Origin: Alphaproteobacteria bacterium
GTDB taxonomy: Bacteria > Pseudomonadota > Alphaproteobacteria > UBA2966 > CAIVPW01
Assembly: GCA_947481575.1 (NCBI GenBank)
Contig: CANKGV010000010.1
Span: 7,501-71,500 of the forward strand
Direction: 5' to 3'
Length of the DNA: 64,000 nt
In this document: in pieces, positions 44,901 to 52,645 of the stretch
Position numbering within the stretch: the stretch's first letter is position 1
Layout: every line of letters starts with the position of its first letter
Notes under the pieces: model-generated
Seen by the model: the letters and a program-made list of their open reading frames with translations, nothing else
What the model was told of the DNA's origin: nothing
Database searches by the model: none
Translations under genes and position numbers: made by a program

Positions 44901-45057
44901 CCTGATCGTCTCGCAGGTGCTGACCCTGTTCATCACGCCGGCCATCTACCTGTACATGGAGAATCTCTCCAACGGCACGAAGTGGCTGTACCGCACCCTC
45001 ACCGGCGCCGAGCCGGTGCCGGCGCGGCGCGCCGCCACCACCGAAGCGGCCGAGTAG
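41959..45057 (+). CDS. RND multidrug efflux inner-membrane transporter (MdtB/C-like)
   Basis: The 1032-aa proton-driven pump has twelve predicted membrane helices. The N-terminus [43 protein letters not shown] is characteristic of the HAE1/MdtB-MdtC group. [21 protein letters not shown] holds the proton-relay Asp pair in helix 4; [15 protein letters not shown] marks helix 10. The ATG lies in the ATGA overlap with the adaptor stop. The frame stays open for 645 bases upstream, but that is GC-driven overlap with the adaptor gene. Substrates unknown. Confidence 0.97.
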   Translation: [1032 protein letters not shown]

Positions 45058-45072
45058 CCGCCGCCCCCTGGC

Positions 45073-45765
45073 CTATCGTTCCGTCCCTGGGGTGGAGCCC
45101 ACCCGGCCGATCAGGGCAATGTGGACGCCGCCACGAATCCAGTCGAAGGCGAGCCCGAGGGTGGCCGTGCGCAGGCCGGGTTCGCCCCGTGGCCCAAACA
45201 CGACCTCCACCACACACGATTGCTGCGCCGCCAAAATGGCTCCCGCACGGCAGTCGCTGACCGAAATGGCGAATTCCCCGACCGCAGAGCCAGTCACTTC
45301 CGGCTCGCCCAGCAGCCGCAGGGGCAGCGCGCCGGTGTTGGTCAGGCGGACTTGGCTGGCGGCAGGCATTGAGCCCGCAGGCGCCGCGGCAAACTCCAGC
45401 CGCTCGGCCGAATAGGGCGATGCCGCCGGCCCGCTGGTGGTCACCCGCGGCTCCGGGCTCGCGACCGAAGGCAGCGCAACAAAGGCGGCGATGTCTGCCA
45501 TGTCCTGCGCCGTAACGCGCCCCCGGAGCGGTTCCATCGCACCGACTGCGCCGATGGCATAGGCGATTGCCGCCGGGTTGTTGGCAACCCGTCCCAGGCC
45601 GTGCAGCGCGCCCGGCACACCGCCGTGGCAGTCCACACAACTAACTCCGGCACCGTTCAAGCGGCCGCCATCATTGTAGAGCAGCTTGCCGCGTAGCGCG
45701 TCCTGCCCCACGGCGGGACGCGCTACGCACGCAAACACGAGCAGGGCGAAGGGGACGACCCGCAC
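45073..45765 (-). CDS. Exported c-type cytochrome fused to an Ig-like domain
   Basis: GTG 45765 has GGGGAGG close upstream. The 230-aa product has a signal peptide (ending VGQ), a small cytochrome domain with heme motif CVDCH (residues about 43-47) and AQDMADIAAFVAL, then a C-terminal beta-sandwich region (EFAAAPAGSMPAASQVRLTNTGALPLRLLGEPEV, GEFAISVSDCRAGAILAAQQSCVVEVVFGP) resembling choice-of-anchor/ASH Ig-like domains. It begins 23 bases after phoX-like and is probably co-transcribed. Function unknown. Confidence 0.8.
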   Translation of the reverse strand: MRVVPFALLVFACVARPAVGQDALRGKLLYNDGGRLNGAGVSCVDCHGGVPGALHGLGRVANNPAAIAYAIGAVGAMEPLRGRVTAQDMADIAAFVALPSVASPEPRVTTSGPAASPYSAERLEFAAAPAGSMPAASQVRLTNTGALPLRLLGEPEVTGSAVGEFAISVSDCRAGAILAAQQSCVVEVVFGPRGEPGLRTATLGLAFDWIRGGVHIALIGRVGSTPGTER

Positions 45766-45788
45766 GGCCCTCCCCTTCGCTGTTGGTC

Positions 45789-47987
45789 TTAGACGCCGAT
45801 CATCCCGCCATCATTCTTGGTGATGGCGACGGTGGCCGAGCGCGGACGGGCAGTACCGCCTTCTGGCCAGTGGCTCGGCCACGCTGCGGGATTGCCGATA
45901 TCGGCGACCGGGGTTTCTTCGCCCGGGTGCTGGATGTTGACGAAGATGGTGCGGCCATCCGGCGTCTCGGTGATGCCGGTGATTTCGCACTGCGCCGGCC
46001 CAACCAGGAAGCGGCGCAGCTTGTCGCCCGGCGGGGCGCCCACCTGAGTTGTCACCTCACGCACGGCGCCGGCGGCGTCAGTGCTGGTGATGGCGCGCTT
46101 ATCGCCATCGCCAACCGTGCCCGGCAGGGCGGCCAGCAGCATGCAGTTGGTGACGTCGGTGTAAGCGCCGTCGTCGGTTTCGATCCAGCACAGGTTGGTG
46201 GCGCGTGAGAACCACAAACCATCCGGGCTCGACAGGTCGTTGTCGGCGGTCAAGCCGGACAGGTTGACGTTGCGCGGATCGGTGCCGGCCCGCGCCGCGA
46301 ACAGATAGATGTCCCAGCGCAGGGTGGTCGCCGCCGCGTCGTTGCCGGCCTCTTGCCAACGGATGATGTGGCCGTTGGGGTTGCCGTATTGCGCCGTGCC
46401 GTTGGCGCGCTTGTCGTTGTAGTGGCGCGGGTTGGCGGCATCGAGCGCCGCCAGCGGCCGCACGGTGGCGTTGTTGTTGGTGAGCGTCATATAGACTGCG
46501 CCGTTGACCGGATCGACGGCGCCCCATTCCGGACGGTCCATCTTGGTCGCGCCCACCGCGTCTGCGGCGATACGTGCATTGATCAGCACGTCCGCCTGGT
46601 CGGTGAAGGCATAGCCCGGCGTGTTGGCGTTGATCTTGTCACTGCCAAAGCGCAGTTCGAGCCATTCGCCGGTGCCGTCGGCGTTGAACTTGGCGACGTA
46701 CAGCTTGCCCGAATCGAGGTACTTGTCCCCTGCGGCAAGGCCGCGGGTCGCGTCGGCTGCATCCCAGTTGGCGGCCGAAACGTACTTGTAAATATATTCG
46801 CCGCGCGAATCGTCGCCGCTGTACCAAACCAGCGGCTTGCCGGCGGTCACCGGTCCCAGCCAGCAGCCCTCGTGGGCAAAGCGGCCAAGCGCCGTGCGCT
46901 TGCGCGGCATCGAATTCGGATCGAACGGATCGACTTCCACCACCCAGCCGAACGTGTTGGGGCCGTTGCGGTAGTCGTCGGCCGGCGTCGCGCCGGTGGC
47001 TTCGGCGTTCCAGCGGCCATACAGGTTGTCGGGGGTGTCCGGGGTGACGGTCGCCCACAATTCGCGGCCGGTGCCGGCAATGCCGTTGCGGCGCAGCGAA
47101 GCGACTTCCTTGGCGCTGCGCTTGGCGTCGTCGGTCGCCGCCGTGCGGCGGAAGTAGCCGGCGTAGTTTTCCTCGCAGGTGAGGTAGCTGTTCCACGGCG
47201 TGTAGCCGTTGGCGCAGTTGTTGACCGTGCCGCGCGTGTGCGAACCGGTCGGGGAGTACCGCGTGACCATCGCGGGCGAACGGGCTGCAGGGCCCGAAAG
47301 GGCGATCTCGGTCAGCGTGTGAATGCGGCGGTTGAGCCGCGAATCCTGCTTGTAGCTCCACGCCCCGTCACCGGCGCGCGCGATCTCAACGATGCTCACG
47401 CCGTGCGCGTAGTATTCGCGCAGGACCTCGTCGGGCGCGGTGCGCAATTGGTCGGCGCCGGTGCCGGTGGAGGTGACGCCGTTCTTGTGCAGGAACGACG
47501 GCGTAATCGCTTCGTGGTTCATGACCAGCAGCCCGCGCGTGCTGGCAGCAGGTGCGTACCGGCCCGCATCGTCAAGGCCGTAATAGTTGATAGCGTCGTG
47601 ATGGTCGCCCGAGCGGAACGCAAACGACGCCGCCGGATCGGTGCCGTCGTTCTTATACGCGGGAACGTTCGCGGCGATCGGATCGCCCAACCGGAACAAC
47701 ACGCGCGCCGTATAGCCCTGGGGTACCGAAACCGTATCGGCTAGGCTCTTCGGCACGGCCTGGAAGCCCAGCGCCGCCGGCCTGCGAGCGGCCGCAGCCG
47801 CTTGGGCCGCCGCCGTCTTGGGCATCGCCGAAGTGCCGATGAAGGCCAGCGCCGCCGCAGCGGCCGCGCCCTGGAACAGCCCGCGGCGTTCCGGGTTCGC
47901 GAGGCGCTCGGCGACTACATCGTCGAGGCTCGCGTTCGTGCTTGGATTCATGCCGGTGTCTTCGTCGTAAGCAATGTCGTCAGTCAC
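45789..47987 (-). CDS. PhoX-family alkaline phosphatase, Tat-exported
   Basis: GTG 47987 has GGAGG 10 bases upstream. The 732-aa product begins with an acidic leader and a twin-arginine signal (ERRGLFQGAAAAAALAFIG). The DUF839/PhoX body includes YGLDDAGRYAPAASTRGLLVMNHEAI, TPWNSYLTCEENYAGYF, RFAHEGCWLGPVTAGKPLVWYSGDDSRGEYIYKYVS, PEWGAVDPVNGAVYMTLTNN, SSPDGLWFS and CEITGITETPDGRTIFVNIQHPGE. Family members are Ca/Fe-dependent periplasmic phosphomonoesterases; metal residues were not individually verified. Confidence 0.93.
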   Translation of the reverse strand: MTDDIAYDEDTGMNPSTNASLDDVVAERLANPERRGLFQGAAAAAALAFIGTSAMPKTAAAQAAAAARRPAALGFQAVPKSLADTVSVPQGYTARVLFRLGDPIAANVPAYKNDGTDPAASFAFRSGDHHDAINYYGLDDAGRYAPAASTRGLLVMNHEAITPSFLHKNGVTSTGTGADQLRTAPDEVLREYYAHGVSIVEIARAGDGAWSYKQDSRLNRRIHTLTEIALSGPAARSPAMVTRYSPTGSHTRGTVNNCANGYTPWNSYLTCEENYAGYFRRTAATDDAKRSAKEVASLRRNGIAGTGRELWATVTPDTPDNLYGRWNAEATGATPADDYRNGPNTFGWVVEVDPFDPNSMPRKRTALGRFAHEGCWLGPVTAGKPLVWYSGDDSRGEYIYKYVSAANWDAADATRGLAAGDKYLDSGKLYVAKFNADGTGEWLELRFGSDKINANTPGYAFTDQADVLINARIAADAVGATKMDRPEWGAVDPVNGAVYMTLTNNNATVRPLAALDAANPRHYNDKRANGTAQYGNPNGHIIRWQEAGNDAAATTLRWDIYLFAARAGTDPRNVNLSGLTADNDLSSPDGLWFSRATNLCWIETDDGAYTDVTNCMLLAALPGTVGDGDKRAITSTDAAGAVREVTTQVGAPPGDKLRRFLVGPAQCEITGITETPDGRTIFVNIQHPGEETPVADIGNPAAWPSHWPEGGTARPRSATVAITKNDGGMIGV

Positions 47988-48334
47988 GGTTAACGTGCCT
48001 CCGGTTGGGGAGGCCGCAACCTAGCCAGGATCAATGGCGTTCGGGTTACAGCTTCGTTGCGGCTATGTTGCGGTCCCGCCCCGGTCTGCGTCGACCGCAC
48101 GGATCGTCAGCTTTGCCGAATCGCCAGCCCCGGGGCCGCCCCCGCCCTGTATTGAAACAGTCACTGTTCCTTCATATCCCGGCCATGTTGCGCGGATACC
48201 TAGTGGCGCAGACTGCGTACCCACCCTCCGGGGAGACCGCTGTGGCATCTGCCCGCGTTTCTCCTTAAGGGGTCCGTAAGAAGACCCCAGCCTCCCGGCC
48301 CGCCAGTGTATCCACTGGCGGGCCGATGCTTTTG
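47988..48334. other. Intergenic region upstream of the PhoX gene
   Basis: The 347 bases contain a perfect 13-base palindrome AACAGTCACTGTT (48156-48168), which could be an operator, and the hairpin described at 48296-48325. I looked for Pho-box repeats (CTGTCAT with 11-base period) and found none convincing. No coding potential is evident. Confidence 0.45.
48296..48325. terminator. Hairpin downstream of the 209-aa duplicated-domain gene
   Basis: A 13-bp perfect GC stem (48296-48308/48313-48325, loop TATC) lies 9 bases past the stop of the minus-strand gene. The TTTT run is on the plus-strand side, so polarity is unclear. Confidence 0.6.
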
Positions 48335-48964
48335 TTACGCCGCGGGGCGGTGTTTCGTGTGCTCGTCGTGGCTGGCGCCGCTGTGCTTCGGGTGCGCCGC
48401 CGGTTCCACCTGGTGCAACGCGAACAGCGAACTGCCGACCCAGCGCGCCGTGAGCACTGCGCCCACCGCATTGGTCATGCACTCGCCGCGCGCCGCGAGC
48501 TTGTTGCCCACCGCCAGATGGCCGTGCATCGCCGCCACTTCACCGGGCGGCAGCCGCACGATCGTGCTGTCTTCCAGGATCGCGCCGCACGTCTCGCCGT
48601 GCGGCCCGTGCAGGATCATCTTCACCACGCCCTCGATATCCTTGAGTTCGCGCGTCTCGGCCTTATGGCCGGGCTTGGCCGGCGCGTCGGCGTCCGGCGG
48701 GCCTTGATCGACGATCGGCTCCGCGTCGCCCACCTGGATCGAAACCGCGGCGATCATATTGGCCGCCCGCGGGCGCACGCCGCGCACCGCCACGCCGGCG
48801 CCCGGCTTCACCGCCGCCAGAACGTGGCGGGACATGTGCGGCGGGAAATGAATTTCGGTGCCGTCGGTCAACAGCATGCCGTCGGCTTCGCCGTGCGGGT
48901 TCTGCAGAAAGCGGTCAACCATGCCCTTCGTTTCCGGAAGCGAGGCTGGGTCGATCCAATGCAT
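48335..48964 (-). CDS. Uncharacterised protein with two homologous ~60-residue domains
   Basis: ATG 48964 gives 209 aa without a signal peptide. Two internal repeats are visible: residues ~14-80 (MVDRFLQNPHGEADGMLLTDGTEIHFPPHMSRHVLAAVKPGAGVAVRG) and ~104-170 (VVKMILHGPHGETCGAILEDSTIVRLPPGEVAAMHGHLAVGNKLAARG), sharing NPHGE/GPHGE, L-DGT/L-DST and PP. Each looks like a small beta-barrel (OB-like). The C-terminal tail is His-rich (HPKHSGASHDEHTKH), suggesting metal affinity. Function unknown. Confidence 0.7.
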   Translation of the reverse strand: MHWIDPASLPETKGMVDRFLQNPHGEADGMLLTDGTEIHFPPHMSRHVLAAVKPGAGVAVRGVRPRAANMIAAVSIQVGDAEPIVDQGPPDADAPAKPGHKAETRELKDIEGVVKMILHGPHGETCGAILEDSTIVRLPPGEVAAMHGHLAVGNKLAARGECMTNAVGAVLTARWVGSSLFALHQVEPAAHPKHSGASHDEHTKHRPAA

Positions 48965-49205
48965 GGGGGGGCGTCCTTGGGTGAAGGGTTCAGATCCGGC
49001 GCCGCGCCCCGCCGCACCGGATGGGTAGCGGGGTCCGTCGCAGCCGATGGGAATGGACACTCTGCCCGGCGCGCACCCGCCCCGGTGTTTCAAACAGGAC
49101 ATCTCGCCCGAAGTTCACCGGCGCCGCCGGACGACCCGCGCACTCATGTCACGGGCGGGGCACAATCCCTGGCGACGCACCCACCCATTGCGCGTAGAAT
49201 CACGG

Positions 49206-49231
49206 TGGAGCGGGTGCCTGGAGCGGGTGCC
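49206..49231 (+). repeat. 13-bp tandem duplication
   Basis: TGGAGCGGGTGCC occurs twice in tandem (49206-49218 and 49219-49231), just upstream of the small gene at 49252. It is possibly a recent slippage event altering its leader. Confidence 0.85.
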
Positions 49232-49251
49232 TGGACGTGCCGGATACGACG

Positions 49252-49437
49252 ATGGAATTCCGCGCCCGTGCGGTCGATGCGCGGGCTAAGGCCGCCGCCA
49301 CGAATAGTGCCGAGATCCGGGCCGCCCTGCTGGAAGTTGCCGCAATCTGGGAGGTGCTGGCGAGCGATCGCGAGGATGCCCTCCTGGCGCATTGGCAAGG
49401 TGGGTCCGCGGGGCCGCCGGCGGACGATCCCGCCTAG
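49252..49437 (+). CDS. Small helical protein of unknown function
   Basis: The 61-aa product reads EFRARAVDARAKAAATNSAEIRAALLEVAAIWEVLASDRED in its core, similar to a common alphaproteobacterial small-protein type of the pattern YRxRAxEx...xxRAxLLxxAxxWxxLA. A GTG at 49237 is an alternative start. The SD is weak. A single amphipathic helical hairpin is likely. Function unknown. Confidence 0.5.
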   Translation: MEFRARAVDARAKAAATNSAEIRAALLEVAAIWEVLASDREDALLAHWQGGSAGPPADDPA

Positions 49438-49536
49438 GACCGGCCCTCTCCCTCCCTGCGCATAGCCCTGCGGCACAGCGCCGGGCCACGTTCCACAATC
49501 CTTGACCGCACCGGGACCACACCGCACGGTCCGCCC

Positions 49537-50568
49537 ATGATTGCCGAAACCCCTGCCCCGGCGGCGCCGCTTGCGGTGCACCACCCCCTGCGCGGCGCGC
49601 TGCTGCTTACCCTGGCGGTGCTCGTGCTGGCGTGCATGGACGCCGCCACCAAGCAACTCACCGCCCACTACAACGTGCCCCTGGTGGTCGCCGTCCGCTA
49701 CGTGGTGCACGCGCTCATCATGGTGATCGCCCTCACCCCGCGGCAGGGCAGGCAGCTCGTGCGCACCCGGCGCACCGGCCTGGTGCTGGCCCGCGCCGCA
49801 TCGCTCACCGTCGCTTCGCTGTTCATGGGCCTGGCGCTGCAGCGCATGCCGGTGGCCGAAACCACCGCCATCAATTTCCTGTCGCCGATGGTGGTGGTGC
49901 TGCTCGCCGGCCCGTTCCTGGGCGAACGGGTCGGCTGGCTCAGTTGGACCGCCGGGCTCACCGGCTTCGCCGGCGTTGTGCTGATCGCCCGCCCCGGCGG
50001 CGGGCTGGACGCCAGCGGCATCGCCTTCGCGCTATGCGCCGCCGCCGCCAACACCGCCTATCAAATCCTCTCGCGCCTGCTGGCCGGCACCGAACGCGCC
50101 GCGACCCTGATGTTCTACACCGCGCTGGTCGGCGCCATCGTCTTCGGCGCGCTGCTGCCGTGGTTTTGGTACGGGGAAGCACCGGGGATCGGCACGCTGC
50201 TGGTGTTCGCCAGCGTCGGCGCCACCGCCGCCCTCGGGCACTACCTGTTCACCCTCAGTTACCGCGACGCGCCCGCCTCGACGCTGGCGCCGCTCAACTA
50301 CCTGCAACTGCTGTGGGCGGGCATGCTTGGCTGGCTGGTGTTCGGGCACGTGCCGGATGCGGTGAGCTTTGTCGGGCTCGGTGTGGTGGCGGCGTCGGGG
50401 GCGTTGATCGCGGTGGCCGCGCGGGCGCGGCGTTCCGGCGCGCCGCAGGTGTCAGGCATCGGCAAGCAGCCCATGGTCGTTCTGCAAGACGAGGGCCGTG
50501 ACCACGGTCACGGACGACGAGGAGCGGCCCTGCTGCGGCTACTTGAGCGCCTTCTCAAGGGCGCCTAG
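49537..50568 (+). CDS. EamA/DMT-superfamily transporter
   Basis: The 343-aa inner-membrane protein has ten predicted helices in two EamA repeats: LLLTLAVLVLACMDAATKQL...FLSPMVVVLLAGPFLGERVGW and IAFALCAAAANTAYQILSRLL...LAPLNYLQLLWAGMLGWLVFGHVPD. It is likely a metabolite/drug exporter. The last 40 residues (from about 304, after ARARRSGAP) are polar and unlike the family, and the stop lies 30 bases inside the converging AbiEii-like gene. The native end may have been altered by insertion of the neighbouring module. Confidence 0.88.
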   Translation: MIAETPAPAAPLAVHHPLRGALLLTLAVLVLACMDAATKQLTAHYNVPLVVAVRYVVHALIMVIALTPRQGRQLVRTRRTGLVLARAASLTVASLFMGLALQRMPVAETTAINFLSPMVVVLLAGPFLGERVGWLSWTAGLTGFAGVVLIARPGGGLDASGIAFALCAAAANTAYQILSRLLAGTERAATLMFYTALVGAIVFGALLPWFWYGEAPGIGTLLVFASVGATAALGHYLFTLSYRDAPASTLAPLNYLQLLWAGMLGWLVFGHVPDAVSFVGLGVVAASGALIAVAARARRSGAPQVSGIGKQPMVVLQDEGRDHGHGRRGAALLRLLERLLKGA

Positions 50569-51441
50569 CAGGCGCTGAACCAAGGCACTTGCATTGCGCT
50601 GCCTTAGGATTCGGGCCTCCCTTGCGTCCGGCCCATCGCCTTCAACCTCGAATCTCGCAACTGCGACTGGACCGTCTTTGACGTGGCCTTGGTGCTCCTC
50701 ATCGCCACAGAAGCGCTTCCGCAAGATTTGGAGCGCGGCGGTGATAGTCTGGCGATGCTTGCCGGCCAACGCGATGCGGAAGGCCTCGACCGCCGAGTCG
50801 ATTCCCCCGCTTGCGTACTCGAGGCAATAAGTCAGATCGTGTGCGTCTTTGGGCTCATTGCGATCATCGAAGGCGAAGGCCTTTAGACACGTGAAGCAAA
50901 CCAAGTCAGCGTGGGCGACAGTTTCGGTTGTGATGCCGCCGCCACCGAGAAGCTCAGCAGTCACATCTCTCTTGGTATGCAGTTCGAAGACCAGGGAAGC
51001 ATGAGGGATGTTTACCGCCGAAACATTTCCCTTGGTTGGCAGCTCCTCGACCCGTTTGCCCCAAGTAGGGTCATCCGCCAGAAATTCGAGGATGATTGAA
51101 GTGCCGGCCTCAGTCTGATGCCTCCACCGCCAGTTGACCGTCTTTCCCATGTCGTTTTGCGCGCGTTCGAAACCCATTCGCTTCAGGTTCTGCTCGAGCG
51201 ACTCATATGCCTTCGTGTCTACGAGTACCGCTAAGTCCACGACGACGTCGACGTCACCAGTACCGGCATGCGGAGGGACTGCGGGCGGGCGGGCACTAAC
51301 TAGATATCGCGGCACAAGTCCGCCCACTAGAAACACCGACGTCTTCCATGGGCCAAGGCCGCGCAACAACGTCACCAGAACTCGCTCACAGTCGTGAGTG
51401 ACAAAGTCGCTATAGAGCGAAAGTGTGTTGGGCTTGCTCAC
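50539..51441 (-). CDS. AbiEii-like nucleotidyltransferase (type IV toxin candidate)
   Basis: The 300-aa product starts at GTG 51441, sharing its G with the upstream TAG stop. Nucleotidyltransferase landmarks: VFLVGGLVPRYL (GG, Arg), then GTGDVDVVVDL (catalytic Asp pair) and an AbiEii-type motif KAFAFDDRNEPKDAHDLTYCLEY. It is cytoplasmic. AbiEii toxins transfer nucleotides to cellular targets, tRNA in some cases. The antitoxin-like gene precedes it in one operon. Local sequence looks more AT-rich than the surroundings, consistent with acquisition. Confidence 0.75.
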   Translation of the reverse strand: MSKPNTLSLYSDFVTHDCERVLVTLLRGLGPWKTSVFLVGGLVPRYLVSARPPAVPPHAGTGDVDVVVDLAVLVDTKAYESLEQNLKRMGFERAQNDMGKTVNWRWRHQTEAGTSIILEFLADDPTWGKRVEELPTKGNVSAVNIPHASLVFELHTKRDVTAELLGGGGITTETVAHADLVCFTCLKAFAFDDRNEPKDAHDLTYCLEYASGGIDSAVEAFRIALAGKHRQTITAALQILRKRFCGDEEHQGHVKDGPVAVARFEVEGDGPDAREARILRQRNASALVQRLLGALEKALK

Positions 51442-52511
51442 TACGCGCCTAGAATCTCACGTCGTAGATGCTGTGCCATTTCGCTTGCTCGGCCACCAGC
51501 CTGCAGCAGATCCAAATAGGTCTGCAGGGGGTCCGCATACCACGCGTCGCCGAGCCGTCGCCGGAAAGAAAACGTTCCCATTTTGGTATCGACCACACCA
51601 AGGTTCCAGCCATCTACAACGTTACGTGCATCAAGCGACCGCAGGAGCGCCTCAAGATCTGAGCCTGTCGGCAAACGACAACGCAGCTGCGAGACAGTGG
51701 ACAGGTAGGGCGCGTAGGCCTGTGCCGCCGCCTCTCCGGTGATTGCATATGGAATCTCGTTTTCCTCGCATGCATGACTCAATTTGCGAATGAGGTCTTC
51801 GATTCGTGCCGCTGGGATGAAGTAGCGCCCGAAAGGCGAAGGTCGGGACGCAATTTGGTAATCGGTCCAAGTGTCCAGGAGTCCCCGACGATCAACTAGT
51901 CGGCGTTCCTTGTTGGGACCCACGCCCCGGTGAGAGACCCAGTCCCACTGTTCCATCGCCATGAGCGTCGCCGAGACCGTTCCCGGGGACACCCCAGATC
52001 GTCTCGCAATGTCATCGACCCCAAACCACGCGTCCTCCTGATCCCAAACCGCGTGCAAGATCTGTGCGCGCCGATCCGTGAACAACGAGCGTACTGCGCG
52101 GTTGCCCATCTTTGGGAGCGGCTTGTCTACAAAGATGAATGCGCCACGTACGGGAACGTAGAGACTCCCGCCGCTGTCGTAATACGCGACGTGCTCCTGG
52201 CGAAGAAACTCTCTAGCGCCGGGCGAGATCGATTCGGCAATCAGCATTGGGACAAATTTGCGTTCGTCGTGGGTCGTTTGGTGAGACGACAAATTCCGCA
52301 GCTGCCACACCGCCTCTCGGGCGTCACGAGGGAATGCGGAGCGCTTTACCTCAACGACGAACGTGATGGGCCGACCCCCGATTTGCGCACTAACCATCGC
52401 GTCGGCCCGCCATCCACTGACGCCAGGTTTGGCTGCATCGAGATGCGCCTCCGTTTCTGGCGCCTCTTTCAGTGCTGAAAGGAGCCGTTCGATTAGCTCA
52501 CCCGCGGTCAT
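51441..52511 (-). CDS. AbiEi-like antitoxin with PD-(D/E)XK-type N-terminal domain
   Basis: ATG 52511 gives 356 aa and leaves the inverted-repeat operator non-coding; an in-frame ATG at 52595 would run through it. Residues ~15-110 show a restriction-endonuclease-like pattern (RADAMVSAQIGGRPITFVVEVK; Asp ... Glu-x-Lys). A winged-helix region follows (RRAQILHAVWDQEDAWFGVDDIARRSGVSPGTVSATLMAMEQW), then a C-terminal AbiEi-type domain (YAITGEAAAQAYAPYLS). It probably neutralises the downstream nucleotidyltransferase and represses its own promoter. Confidence 0.72.
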   Translation of the reverse strand: MTAGELIERLLSALKEAPETEAHLDAAKPGVSGWRADAMVSAQIGGRPITFVVEVKRSAFPRDAREAVWQLRNLSSHQTTHDERKFVPMLIAESISPGAREFLRQEHVAYYDSGGSLYVPVRGAFIFVDKPLPKMGNRAVRSLFTDRRAQILHAVWDQEDAWFGVDDIARRSGVSPGTVSATLMAMEQWDWVSHRGVGPNKERRLVDRRGLLDTWTDYQIASRPSPFGRYFIPAARIEDLIRKLSHACEENEIPYAITGEAAAQAYAPYLSTVSQLRCRLPTGSDLEALLRSLDARNVVDGWNLGVVDTKMGTFSFRRRLGDAWYADPLQTYLDLLQAGGRASEMAQHLRREILGA

Positions 52512-52527
52512 TGGTTCAACCCCACAT

Positions 52528-52600
52528 ATTCCATGCCCAGCAAATATGCGGATTTGGCAGCAATATGCAACTATGTTCAGTAATTTGCTGCGCATGGAAT
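52528..52600. promoter_or_regulatory. Inverted-repeat operator/promoter of the AbiE-like operon
   Basis: 18-base arms 52528-52545 and 52583-52600 are inverted repeats with 17 of 18 positions matching. Inside, CAGCAAATATGC (52538-52549) is directly repeated as CAGCAATATGC (52558-52568). A candidate minus-strand promoter, TTGCAT (52570-52565) - 18 bases - TATTTG (52546-52541), lies under these repeats. The site starts 17 bases upstream of the antitoxin ATG, as expected for AbiEi autorepression. Confidence 0.65.
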
Positions 52601-52645
52601 TCTATCGTTCGCGACCGGTTGTCGGCACCGCCTCTTAGCCCCTCG

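Noticed and set aside
48140-48200. Possible Pho box upstream of the PhoX gene
   Set aside because: I searched for CTGTCAT-like direct repeats at 11-base period; only a 13-base palindrome (48156-48168) is present, which does not fit.
52551-52570. TTTGGCAGCAATATGCA as a sigma-54 promoter for flhA
   Set aside because: GG and GC are 9, not 10, bases apart, and the sequence is better explained as part of the AbiE operator repeats.
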